From contig OW804094.1 in NCBI GenBank assembly GCA_942159475.1, positions 10,759,555 to 10,823,554 on the forward strand: DNA of 64,000 bases, given 5' to 3'. Origin of the DNA: Sthenelais limicola. Its lineage: Eukaryota; Annelida; Polychaeta; Phyllodocida; Sigalionidae. The notes beneath the pieces were generated by a model. The model was not told the DNA's origin. It made no database searches and saw only the letters and a program-made list of their open reading frames with translations. Below are positions 35,037 to 46,040 of this stretch, one piece after another; the first letter of the stretch is position 1, and each line of letters opens with the position of its first letter. Made by a program: the position numbers and the translations under genes.

Positions 35037-36027
35037 GAATCAACATCAAATAAAATTTGATTGGCTTGTGTTTATTGGAGGATTTGTCACTTAGCTTACT
35101 TAAACCAACTTAGAATTTATAGATATGATCACACATCATTGAGTAGAGGCAGGTTCGACTGACTAACCCGATGCCGGCAACGACGCAATAATTTAACATA
35201 ATTATAGCCTACCGTACGTCGTAACGTCTTCTAATTCACGCAACGTTAGTAACGCTTGTTGTAGTTCTGAGTCCTTAGCGACGCTTTTTCCCGCGCCATT
35301 TCGGCAACGATTCTATAATAGCTTCACAGGAAGAGAGTAGAGTTAGTGAGAGGAAGAGGACGAGATCGGAGATTGAGTCCTTTATTTAGCCTACGCGTCC
35401 ATGCGGCAACGAGTCCTATAGGCTAAGTTGATTATTATACATGCCTAGATTTGCATGTAAAACGTGCTTAATTAAAAAGATGATAACATTATTCACCATA
35501 ATATCTGATTTTCGTATAAGAGGAATGTAACTAGAATCAGTTGAAACATGGAGGAAGAAAGCACTCGCACCGTCAAACTTGCGTCGGCAACCTTGCCTAG
35601 TATAGGCAAACTTGCGCCACTAAACTTGCGTCAGCATGACAACGTATTTGTAGTGTTTGATAGTTTGAAGGGACTAGTTTTGACGATTATTATAGATCTG
35701 TACTTTATGTAAGTCTGTGGGGAGGAGAGTTATTGTAATTTGAAACTTGATGCTTAATTGGATATTTTCTATATGTTCTATTGAAGTTTTCCCAACTGTG
35801 GTATTTTGGTTGGATCATAAGTATGGTTAACTTTTGCTGTTTAAGTTAGTATATTTCTTCATGTATAATGTTAGGCAACGCAGGAAAACATTGACCACGT
35901 TGACATGCGTCTTTATTACTATGATTAAATTATGGCCATTGTTAGTAATAATAAAAAATATATAATATATTGTATAACTGTTATTCATAAATCAAGGAGG
36001 TGTATACACAGAAGTAATATCAGGTAC
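35037..36027. other. Intergenic sequence with one dispersed repeat
   Basis: No coding frame supported. It holds the CpG-rich repeat at 35172-35300 and near-repeated AACTTGCGTCGGCA / AACTTGCGTCAGCA words at 35575-35640. Confidence 0.45.
35172..35300 (-). repeat. Dispersed CpG-rich repeat, copy 2
   Basis: The reverse complement of this stretch repeats the block order of 4108-4222: GCGGGAAAAAGCGTC, GGACTCA, GCGTTACTAACGTTGC, AGAAGACGT and TGCGTCGTTGCCGGCAT. Confidence 0.6.
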
Positions 36028-36458
36028 AAATGTAATCCATTTTAGGAAAATGAGTCATAAGTCGCAAAATATGGATTTTGAGATATCATCATATTTGAAA
36101 AGAGGAGATCAAGCTGATTCCAATGATAGTAAACACTAGGACACCTAATAAGTATTTCTATATTTTATGTTTGATATTTTTATTAAAAAAAGTTTGCAAT
36201 GTTTCTAGATGGGTAATTACCAATAAAGTAACTAAATATATATACGCCATACAAAGGCCTTCAAAACGCAAGGATATATTTAATTCAATGTCCCGAAAAT
36301 CTTACATGGCTTTATATGACTCTAGTATTATATCATATGAAGTGCTAAACCATCCAAGAATCAGAGCTTTTCAATAAACAGATCATGTGGGAAAAAACAC
36401 TTTGAAAACTATCAATTTTGCGACTTGGGACTCATTTTCCTAAAACCCGTCACATTAT
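36028..36458 (+). mobile_element. TIR-B element, near full length
   Basis: About 430 bp, from AAATGTAATCCATTTTAGGA and GAGTCATAAGTCGCAAAATA to TTTGCGACTTGGGACTCATT and CCTAAAACCCGTCACATTAT. The interior matches other full copies block by block. It has no coding capacity. Confidence 0.8.
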
Positions 36459-36735
36459 ATACTGACAATACACTCACCTAACTAACTGTCGTCCTACACA
36501 TCTACCAGCGCCCGTCCTGCGTCCTCCAGTGTCCTGTAGGCCGCCTAACATACATGTGTGGTACCAGACAGTGACAACATGATATATTTTATACCACACA
36601 GCTAGTGTTAATTCCAGGCCACCACCCGGACACTCATCCACATCTATTACACTCATTAATCCAGCCAGACCAATATGGGTTATGGAACCAAACCATGTAC
36701 AACAAGAATATACTCAGCTCCTATGCAGTAAAATG

Positions 36736-36971
36736 TATGTGGGTCAGATTTTGTGAAAATGTACAATTCAACTTCTCAAATAACCTAAATTTCACACGAA
36801 AATAAAGTTCAAAATACAGTTTAACCTAACCAAACAGATTGCTAGAATCAATGCAATGCCGAATATACTCGAATTTACCTAGTATTGGCCAAATTGCAGC
36901 TTAATTTAGCAGAATGTACTTAATGTGTACTGCTGCCAATTGTACATTCTCTGAAAACCTGACCCATGTAT
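36736..36971 (-). mobile_element. TIR-A element
   Basis: Ends TATGTGGGTCAGATTTTGTG and CTCTGAAAACCTGACCCATG. The interior TTCAAAATACAGTTTAACCT and CAATGCCGAATATACTCGAA is typical of the reverse-oriented subfamily. Confidence 0.75.
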
Positions 36972-37664
36972 AGAAAAAGCTAATATTCCAGGGTTTAGAT
37001 TCCAAAGAATAGTTAATAATATTTATGGTGATTTGGATGGATATTTTGATGAAGTTACCTCATGTAATAAAGATCTAATAAGCTTATGTAATAGTGCATA
37101 AATTCTGGTCAAGAGTTTGCATTCATGAATTAAAGATTAATTAATGGTAGCGCTTTAAGTATTTCAGTATTTCAATATTTTGAGTTTTAAACATTGATGT
37201 CACGATGTTATACTACGTATGAGGATTAAATTTGAGGACAGTCATATAGACATGGCCTTTTCTATGTATATGATATGAAATATTGAAATGGAATATTTTG
37301 TTCTGTGAGGGTTTCCTCTGATAGTGTAGCATATATAGGATATATTAGCAATGCTTCTTTTTGTAATCTTGACTGTTAAATGTATTGGTCGATTAATAAA
37401 TAATAATTTAAAAAACGAAAAGTTTTGGGACTTACTATGCCCTAGGACACACAGGATGCACTGTTCCAATGTAACTTCCATTTCCGAGTTTCAATATAAA
37501 AAATGTAATTATGTCTATCCAATTGTGTCGCAATTTTATACCAGATTCGATCTACCAAATCACCAAGGCACCTTGATTAATTTGCAATGGAGCTGAGAGG
37601 AGCTGGATTTCATAGATCATTTATACAGATATACAGATATAAATGAACACATTCTTGCAATTTG
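36972..37664. other. No gene seen
   Basis: AT-rich; short frames only, without recognisable domains. Confidence 0.45.
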
Positions 37665-37897
37665 TTTTATAATTTAAATTCTAATAAAGTACTTAAATAA
37701 ACTCCATAAGATGACCTTAGAAATGTATAGATATATTTAATACATTTCCTTGAAATTTTGTACATGTATTAATGTTACTAGCAGCATTAAGTACCCCAAA
37801 AATTTATTCCAACAGAGATGATTTTTTAAAAAATAAATCACCTAAAAGAAATATCCATTTTGCGACTTCTGACTCATTTTCCTGAAACACATTATAA
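37665..37897 (+). repeat. TIR-B element, right half
   Basis: Starts at the AAAGTACTTAAATAAACTCC block and runs to TTTTGCGACTTCTGACTCAT and CCTGAAACACATTATAA. The left half is absent. Confidence 0.65.
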
Positions 37898-38595
37898 CTG
37901 TACTTTATTGTATTGCCTATATTTTTTCCATTTGGCCATCTTGTTATTACAGTGGAACCTCACATAAAGACCACCACCCTACAGAGACCACAAAATGAAT
38001 TTATATTAATACTAACTGTATCTCATCTATGTAAATGAGTGAAAGGAGTCTAGAGATATAAGGCCATGACGTTTTTATACCACGGGAATAAACAAGAAAT
38101 AGTTAACAGTGATCAGTTTACATTTATAAATTTATTTCCGGTTCATGTAGAAGATTGCGTTTCCAAGGGAAACGAAGATTGATGTCAGTTAAATATAGAA
38201 TTCGAGAGGGAGGTATAGTAGGAGGGAGTGGAAGGGGAGACAGAACACATGAAATCCTTATCCCATATATGACTGGTCAGTCCATGTAATTCTTTTGGTC
38301 CCTTTAACACTTTTCATATGAGGCATCTTATTTCTCAGCTTGCCACTTTAATTCACACATGGTCTACCCTTTAATTCACACCTAAACGCCATCCCCTCCC
38401 CCTCCCAGCCATTACCAGCATGATTCTGATACCATCTACTGATATCAGAATCAACAGACTCTTCACACTGATATCCAGGATGGGAGGAGCCAAGATGCTA
38501 TCAATGATTGACAGATCTCACCCCAATTCAATTAGATTGATGATAACATCAATCTAAAAATCAATATATAAAAGAGCAGTTTCTCTGAGTCCCGA
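37898..38595. other. No gene seen
   Basis: No supported coding frame. GTGGAACCTCACATAAAGACC at 37952 and TCAATAGAGAGGTTCCACTG at 39017 are inverted with respect to each other, so they may be the eroded ends of one larger element. Confidence 0.4.
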
Positions 38596-38934
38596 ATAGG
38601 GGATTTGCATGCGTCACTGCGCATGTCTATCACAATGAATGTTGGGATGGATTCAGTCCAAATCTGACATACTAATTTTTAGCAACATTTTTATCGAAAA
38701 ATGACAGGATATTTTCACCAATATCATAGCTTGTGTAAATGATTCATATAAACCAAATGCATGATGGGAAATATCGAGGATTGCGTTATGGAATCATGTA
38801 AAACATTATGGATATTGACATTAGAATATTGATAAATAATTATTGTCCATGTCTATAGATTTTAAACTGTACCATAAGTCCCATAATTTCATGGGATTCA
38901 ATATTAAAAATGGCGGCTATGCAAATCCTCTATT
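38596..38934. mobile_element. TIR element E
   Basis: About 340 bp with short inverted ends (GAATAGGGGATTTGCATGCG at the left; GCTATGCAAATCCTCTATTG at the right). It has no coding capacity. A related fragment is at 28045. Confidence 0.5.
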
Positions 38935-39231
38935 GCTTTCCTCTTATCAGATTACCCCTGTAATGATAATTCCACCTCGCTATGAGACCACACTTCGTTC
39001 AGTCCCAAGGGTGGTCTCAATAGAGAGGTTCCACTGTACTTGGATTAACCTTGCCCGGGAGGACCAGCAGTACTTTTAGTTTTAAACTGGCAGAGGGTAC
39101 ATTAATTGAGCAATCAACTACAGTGTTCTGTCATGGGATATCCTATTGTCAATAAATAATGATATTTTTCCTACATTGGAAGTCATTAGTATTGGACCAT
39201 TAGTGTCAGTAAACATTATTGCTACCCTGCT

Positions 39232-41107
39232 ATAAGATAAGATAAGATAAGATAATTTTTTATTTGTCTAGGGAATGAGTAATATGGTACATAAAGAGAC
39301 AAATAGGTCTACATGTCTATATGAAACTGACTCGTTCCATCTCTACCGACAGTTACCTTTAATTTAGATAGAACTAGTTAAATTATACATGAGAGTAGAT
39401 ATAGCAGGTGAGATATACATATAAGATACAATGTCTACGGTAGTCGGATAATATACTTTATCTGTTCTACTTTACTTTTGTTCTGTCGATGTTATACTGA
39501 CATCTGACGAGAGTTGTTTACCTTTTGGCAAGAGAGTAGGCCTCTAATACATTTAAAATATACTTTTTAAATGCTTACATTATGCATGAGGTTATAATGA
39601 TGATTATAATAGTAATAATAGCAACGGTTACATGTCACTTTGATCACATACTCGTGAATAGGATAAACATAACAAGGAGTAACAGTGGGCACAGTACAGT
39701 GCTTTTGGTAAATATAAGAGTTATAACTCTGTACAATCTGTTTCATATTACAGTGTTATATATGATTATACATATAATACATGAAAATATAGATATGAGG
39801 GCGATATATTACATTATATATATATATATTTTTTATTTTTTTTTCTACAGGCAGTATCATTAGATAGAGTATGTGGGTCTTCCCAATAGTGCAGGTAAAA
39901 GTAGGCTATGTTTTACATAATGACAATTTGCAGTGGCCAGATTACCTGTTAAAAACTTACAGGAGTGATAATAAATTATGCCAGAGTTGGTTTGAGTTTT
40001 AATTCGAGTCTATTATGAATATAGAGATGTCAGTTCATTTCTGAACTGTCTTTGGGTCTCTAAGCAGTGTAATTTTGTGGGGAGGTTGTTCCAGGCTTCT
40101 TTAGCCTTGAATAGGAAACTGTTTTGGAAAAGTGAGGATTTTGGAAGGTCTTGTTTTAATAATTTTCTATTTTTTGCATGATTTCTTGTTGGTAACTTTC
40201 TCTGGTCAATATTATTTTCGTTTCTAGCTAGGTAATGGGCGCTTTCTGCTAGATGTATTTTTCTCCTAGTTTCGTTCGTGAGTATGTTTAGTTTGACATA
40301 TTCGTTATCTACATTCGTTCTCTTGTTTAGGTCGAGAGTGGCCCTAAGAGAGGTGTTCAAGAGAGAATGGAGTCTTTTTATCAGACTTTTATTGGAGCTA
40401 TCATAGAAAATATCTCCATAGTCAATATTGGGAATTATAATCATTTTTACAATATCCTTTTTGATTTTTCTAGGTAGTGTATACCTAGCGTTTGAGAGAA
40501 GTCTTACCTTCCATTTGACTTTGTTTATTATTTTAGTCGTATGGGACTTGAAATTAAATTTTTCATCAATATTGAGGCCCAGATAGCAATACTCTTTGGT
40601 ATTTTCTATCTGTTCTTTACCCAGGGTAAGTCTTTGTTGTGGTTCAAATTCACCTTTTTGATTTCTTTTAGAGTGAAATGTTATAAATTTTGTCTTAGAG
40701 ACATTCATTGAGATTTTGTTTATTTTACACCAGGTGTCTATTTTTCTCAGATCATGTTGGAGGGCATTGGAGATTATTTTTTCTGATTTATGACTATATG
40801 ATATGACTGTGTCGTCAGCATAATGCTGGATGGACGATTTATCGACTACCTGGTGTAAATCATTTATATATATTGAGAACAAAATCGGTCCTAAAATTGT
40901 TCCTTGAGGAACGCCGAAAGTGATCTTACCTTGGGTTGATGTGTGCCTATTTACCCTGACTGTTTGAAGTCGGTCTGACAAATAATTCTTAAACCAAGTA
41001 TTTTCTTGGTCTTTAATTCCAATTTTACTGAGTTTTTCCAATAATCTCTGATGGTGAACGGTATCAAAAGCTTTTTTAAAATCGAGAAAAACAGCCGTAG
41101 TTATTAT
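39232..41107 (-). mobile_element. LINE, 5'-truncated copy
   Basis: On the minus strand an open stretch from about 41107 to 40013 encodes the second half of a non-LTR reverse transcriptase: motif A VFLDFKKAFDTVHH, FGVPQGTILGPILF and catalytic YADDTV. The usual C-terminal region with IDTWCKINKISMNVSKTK follows, and the frame ends at 40013. A long 3' untranslated region ends near 39237-39257 in a pentanucleotide array (GATAA on the plus strand). The upstream part of the ORF is missing, so the copy is dead on arrival. Unlike the LINE at 31672, the motif-A Asp is intact. Confidence 0.8.
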
Positions 41108-41129
41108 TCCACATAATGCACATTTCTCT

Positions 41130-42210
41130 GTTTAAACTCAACAGTAGTAGTAGTATTATAGTAGTAGAAGCAGTTTAGTAGTAGTATAGTAGTAGTAGTA
41201 TAGTAGTAGTATAGTAGTAGTATTATAGTAGAAGTATTATAGTAGTAGTATTATAGTAGTAGTATTATAGTAGTAGTATTATAGTAGTAGTATTATAGTA
41301 GTAGTATTATAGTAGTAGTATTATAGAAGTAGTATTATAGTAGTAGTATTATAGTAGTAGTATTATAGTAGTAGTATTATAGTAGTAGTATTATAGTAGT
41401 AGTATTATAGTAGTAATAGAGTTGTAGTATTATAGTAGTAGTATTATAGTAGTATAGTAGTAGTATTATAGTAGTAGTATTATAGTATTAATATTATAGT
41501 AGTAGTATTTTAGTATTATAGTAGTAGTATTATAGTATTAATATTATAGTAGTAGTATTATATTAGTAGAAGCATTATAGTAGAAGTATGATAGTAGTAG
41601 TATAGTAGTAGTAGTAGTATAGTAGTGGTAGTATAGTAGTATTATTATAGTATTATTATTATAGTAGTATCATTATAGTATTATTATTATAGTAATAGTA
41701 GTATAGTAGTAGTATAGTAGTAGTATAGTAGTAGTATAGTAGTAGTATAGTAGTAGTATAGTAGTAGTATAGTAGTAGTATAGTAGTAGTATAGTAGTAG
41801 TATAGTAGTAGTATAGTAGTAGTATAGTAGTAGTATAGTAGTAGTATAGTAGTAGTATAGTAGTAGTATAGTAGTAGTATAGTAGTAGTATAGTAGTAGT
41901 ATAGTAGTAGTATAGTAGTAGTATAGTAGTAGTATAGTAGTAGTATAGTAGTAGTATAGTAGTAGTATAGTAGTAGTATAGTAGTAGTATAGTAGTATAG
42001 TAGTAGTATAGTAGTAGTATAGTAGTAGTATAGTAGTAGTATAGTAGTAGTATAGTAGTAGTATAGTAGTAGTATAGTAGTAGTATAGTAGTAGTATAGT
42101 AGTAGTATTATAGTAGAAGTATTATAGTAGTATCATAATAGTAGTATCATAATAGTAGTAGTAATGTTATAGTAGTAGTATAGTAGTATTATAGTAGTAG
42201 TAATAGTTTA
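41130..42210. repeat. GTA-rich satellite, 14-bp then 11-bp units
   Basis: From about 41200 to 41560 the dominant unit is GTAGTAGTATTATA (14 bp). From about 41696 to 42105 it is GTAGTAGTATA (11 bp), nearly perfect. The two differ by a TTA insertion. Mixed variants lie between and at both edges. It directly adjoins the 5' truncation point of the LINE. Confidence 0.9.
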
Positions 42211-42324
42211 TTTCCATTTTCTTTAAATACAAAGTAATGGAAAATGGTCCATGCCCTCGGTTTAAACAGTTCTTTCAGGCACACTGGAAAGAAAGTAAAT
42301 GATAGATAATGAAAATGGTGCTCT

Positions 42325-42636
42325 TAAAAGATCAGATCCAGCTGATTCCAATGATAGCAAACGTCTCTATTTTAAGTGGGGTTTTGTTTTTTTTAAATAT
42401 TGCAGTATCTCTGGGTGGACAATTACTAGTAAAGTAACTAAATATACTCCATAGGATGACCTTCGAAAGCAAAAATATATTCAATAGTCTTGAGATTTTG
42501 TTCATGCATTCATACGACTGGAAGCACTAAACCCTAAAAAATGGGAACATTTATACGAGAAGATCTTGAAGTATATCCTTTTAAAAAATATCAATTTTGC
42601 GACTTGTGACTCCTTTTCCTTTAACACATCGCATGT
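42325..42636 (+). repeat. TIR-B element, left end missing
   Basis: Starts inside the element at the GATCCAGCTGATTCCAATGA block and reaches TTTGCGACTTGTGACTCCTT and CCTTTAACACATCGCATGTA. Confidence 0.65.
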
Positions 42637-42643
42637 ATACAGG

Positions 42644-42889
42644 ATATGGGTCAGATCGTCAGAAAATGTACAATTCACCTTCACCGACCCTCTCAAATAA
42701 CCCACATTTAAGATTAAATTTAGCTTCAAAATACAAATCAACCTAACCAAATACACTGTTTGGATCATTGGAATACCAAATATACTCAGATATATAGCCA
42801 GCATTTATCATTTGTCAGCTGAATTTAACCGAATTTAATAAATGTGTCAAGCTGCCAATTGTACATTTTTTGACGATCTGACCCAAATG
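42644..42889 (-). mobile_element. TIR-A element
   Basis: Ends TATGGGTCAGATCGTCAGAA and TTTTTGACGATCTGACCCAA. Its right part belongs to the 558-bp duplicated block. Confidence 0.75.
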
Positions 42890-43691
42890 ATCCAGGGTAG
42901 TTGTGTTTATAAGTTAGTATCCGTGTCAGTCCTTGTACCGGGTCAGTGTATAGAATGTATGAGTCAGATTTGCAGAAAATGTACAATTCACCTTCCCCAA
43001 TTCTCTCAAATAACCCAGATTTCAGACGAAAATATAGTTCTAAATACAGTTTAACCTAACCAAACAGATTGGTAGAATCAACGCAATGCCGAATACACTC
43101 GAATTTACCTAGTAATGACCAAATTGTAGCCTAATTTAGCAGAATTTAATAAATGTGTACAGCTGCCAATTGTACATTTTCTGAAAATCTGACCCATATA
43201 TAACTCGCTCAATAGAAATATTCCTACATGTCAAAATAAACATGATTACGTGATTTTGTGATTACTGTTTTATAAATTTAGCTTCAAAATACAAATCAAC
43301 CTAACCAAATACACTGTTTGGATCATTGGAATACCAAATATACTCAGATATATAGCCAGCATTTATCATTTGTCAGCTGAATTTAACCGAATTTAATAAA
43401 TGTGTCAAGCTGCCAATTGTACATTTTTTGACGATCTGACCCAAATGATCCAGGGTAGTTGTGTTTATAAGTTAGTATCCGTGTCAGTCCTTGTACCGGG
43501 TCAGTGTATAGAATGTATGAGTCAGATTTGCAGAAAATGTACAATTCACCTTCCCCAATTCTCTCAAATAACCCAGATTTCAGACGAAAATATAGTTCAA
43601 AATACAGTTCAACCTAACCAAACAGATTGGTAGAATCAACGCAATGCCGAATACACTCGAATGTACCTAGTACTGCCCGAATTGCAGCCTA
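42716..43691. repeat. Tandem duplication, 558-bp period
   Basis: 42716 to about 43133 is repeated at 43274 to about 43691 with only scattered differences. Each unit contains the right part of one TIR-A, a unique spacer (GATCCAGGGTAGTTGTGTTT...) and most of another TIR-A. Identical short frames at 42842 and 43400 are products of the duplication, not genes. Confidence 0.85.
42957..43202 (-). mobile_element. TIR-A element
   Basis: Full-length copy, TATGAGTCAGATTTGCAGAA to CTGAAAATCTGACCCATATA. The following 70 bp (CAATAGAAATATTCCTACAT...) also follow the TIR-A copy at 46533, so element and flank were copied together. Confidence 0.75.
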
Positions 43692-44175
43692 ATTTAACAG
43701 AAATTACTGAACTTCCTGAGGGAATTTTGGAATGCTTGTAATCTCTTTAGGTATTTTCATTGTATTCCGTTCCATTTAATATGATTTGAAATATACATTT
43801 ACTTCGTAAACTGTTATTAAATGTCAGTGGCCAATAAAATATTAAAAAATGTTTACCATATAATTTCAATAATTGGCAAATACCAATTGAACATAATGTG
43901 TCAATTGCACCCATTATAAGTCTAATTGTCTATTACCCTGCCCATCCATTAGTTCTATGCAGCTAAATCAGGATGCAGGTATCAATAATCATCATGTCAC
44001 TGTCTTGTGTCATTTCATAGATGCCATACGTCATTGTGATATCATACCATACGCACACAGAACCAAGGCAAAACCAAACATAGGTGCTACACAATTCTAT
44101 CAAGCAATGGCATTTTTGTCCCTTTTCAGGCAAGACTTAATGTAAAGGCTCACCGTCTTTGGAGAGTCAGGACAC
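43692..44175. other. No gene seen
   Basis: AT-rich sequence without a supported frame. Confidence 0.45.
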
Positions 44176-44592
44176 ATATGTGATCTGTTTCAAGAAATGA
44201 GTCATAAGTCGCAAAAAATGGATTTTGAGATACCATTATATTTGAAAAGATGAGATCAAGCTGATTCCAACGATAGTAAACAGTCTAATAATTCAATAAG
44301 TATTTCTAGATTTTAAGTTTGATATTTTCGTTTTTGAAAAAAAAAAGTTTCCAATATTTCTGGGAGTCACTAAACAGTAAAGTAACTAAATGTAGTCCAT
44401 ATGAGGACCTTTAAAACGATAGGATATATTACATAGATTGTCCTGAAATTTGATACATCGATTGATATAACTATAAGTGATAAATCCTCCAAGAATTAGA
44501 ATGTTCCAATAATGTGATCTTGTGAAAAAACACTTTGAAAAATATCAATTTTGCGACTTATGACTCATTTTCCTGAAACACATAACATATGT
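44176..44592 (+). mobile_element. TIR-B element, full length
   Basis: About 417 bp. The left end is ATATGTGATCTGTTTCAAGA; the right end is TTTTCCTGAAACACATAACATATG. All interior blocks are present. Confidence 0.8.
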
Positions 44593-45564
44593 TGGCTTTT
44601 GTTGTATTTTTTTTTTAAACTGGACGAAGCTCAAAACCGCCTGAGTGTAGTGCAAGGTCAGTGGGCGCCCACTTGCTGTGGCAAACAAGGTGGAGCAAGC
44701 AGGACATTTCTGACAACTGGATATTCTTATACAGTGCCAAAACTTTCCAAATATGACCACCAAAAACTATAAACATTTACTGCATTGGGGGATGAAGAGA
44801 GCATATTTATGTTTGTTGTGCTAAAGCTATGGGCATAACATCACTTTCTTTCCCAGAACTAGCACAGATTCACAAGAATATCAATAACGCTGAAACTGGA
44901 CTCAATAAATTTATTAAAAAACAAGAATCAGTTACATTTAACAGTTTAACAGTTCATAGTTGTCCATTTTTTCTGTGTTTCAGAAGGAAATGATGACTGT
45001 GTTCAGTAAAAGGTAAAAACTGGTCAAGTCTTTGAATGTTTTAAAGTATAGGCCACTGTAGGACTTGTAATACTGTAAGCTAGATCTCTGACTTGCCGTA
45101 AATGTGTGACACAACACATAGTGCCTGTACTAATAGGGCCTGCAAGTGTGTCATGAGAGCGGCTGAGATTGGCCGAGAAAGGGACGGAGTGGGTTGTGTC
45201 AAAATGCCGGGCCTATAGGGTCACTATGGGAGATAAAGAACATCATCTAATACACAACATCACTCAGGATGGTCACACTCTTAACCATTTTTTGATTATT
45301 GATAACTAACACGTTGCTAATGAATTCTAGGCATTTACATATATTATCTGATCTTTATATTAGGGAGAAAACTGCTGTCATTTCTGACGTTGAAATTCTG
45401 ATTTCTGATGTTATGATATAGGGGTCACCAACGCGTTGGTCCCCAAGTGGGGTGCAGTCAGTGGGGGTTTCCCAACCTAGTTAGAATGAGGTCACGAGAC
45501 TAGCAGCCCCTATTCTAGATACAGGAAATCCAAACCAACTATTTTGTGGTACTGATTGGTTTTA
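44593..45564. other. Downstream flank of the receptor gene, no gene seen
   Basis: No frame with recognisable protein similarity. It presumably includes the 3' untranslated region of the Cys-loop receptor gene. Confidence 0.45.
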
Positions 45565-46040
45565 CTACAGCATATATAGGCACAATCCTGAAATAGCTAT
45601 TGCCAACAACAAAAAAGTGCATACACAGAGAAACAAGCGATCTACTACATTGATGATGGATATCCATTCTGTCTTGATTTCTAAAGCCTCTTCTTCCATC
45701 CATATCTTTTCAGTCACTGTATTCAAACCCTGTACTACCGTGACCAACATTTTCTCCAGATTTAGCATGAATTCGAAAACTTCTTGATCATGCTCCATTA
45801 CCAGGACGTCACCGGAGTTCAGTTCAGGGACTTGAGGAAGGTACTGTTTGACGGTCTTTGTTGTGGAAACCTTTACCGGGAGTGGTTTCTTGCTGAGTAG
45901 TGAACCAATGTAGCTGGTTGCTAGTTTGTTTAGCCATTTTGGTGGCTTTGTGGTTCCTTTCTGTTCATACATGTTGACGATGTATGCAGAGACAACCAGG
46001 CAGAAGGCATTTAACACCATCAATGGAGAAACAATTATCA
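45565..46040 (-). CDS. Receptor exon: TM3, cytoplasmic loop, TM4, stop
   Basis: Acceptor tttccag|TGATAATT; the first codon is completed from the previous exon (phase 1). It encodes TM3 (SPLMVLNAFCLVVSAYIV), a short loop with LPVKVSTTKTVK, a conserved pre-TM4 amphipathic segment and TM4, ending in TAG. The longer open frame upstream to 46149 is intron that happens to stay open through a TIR-A element. Confidence 0.88.

Noticed and set aside
42842..43633. Two nearly identical 70-77 residue frames
   Set aside because: They are created by TIR-A and a 558-bp tandem duplication; not genes.
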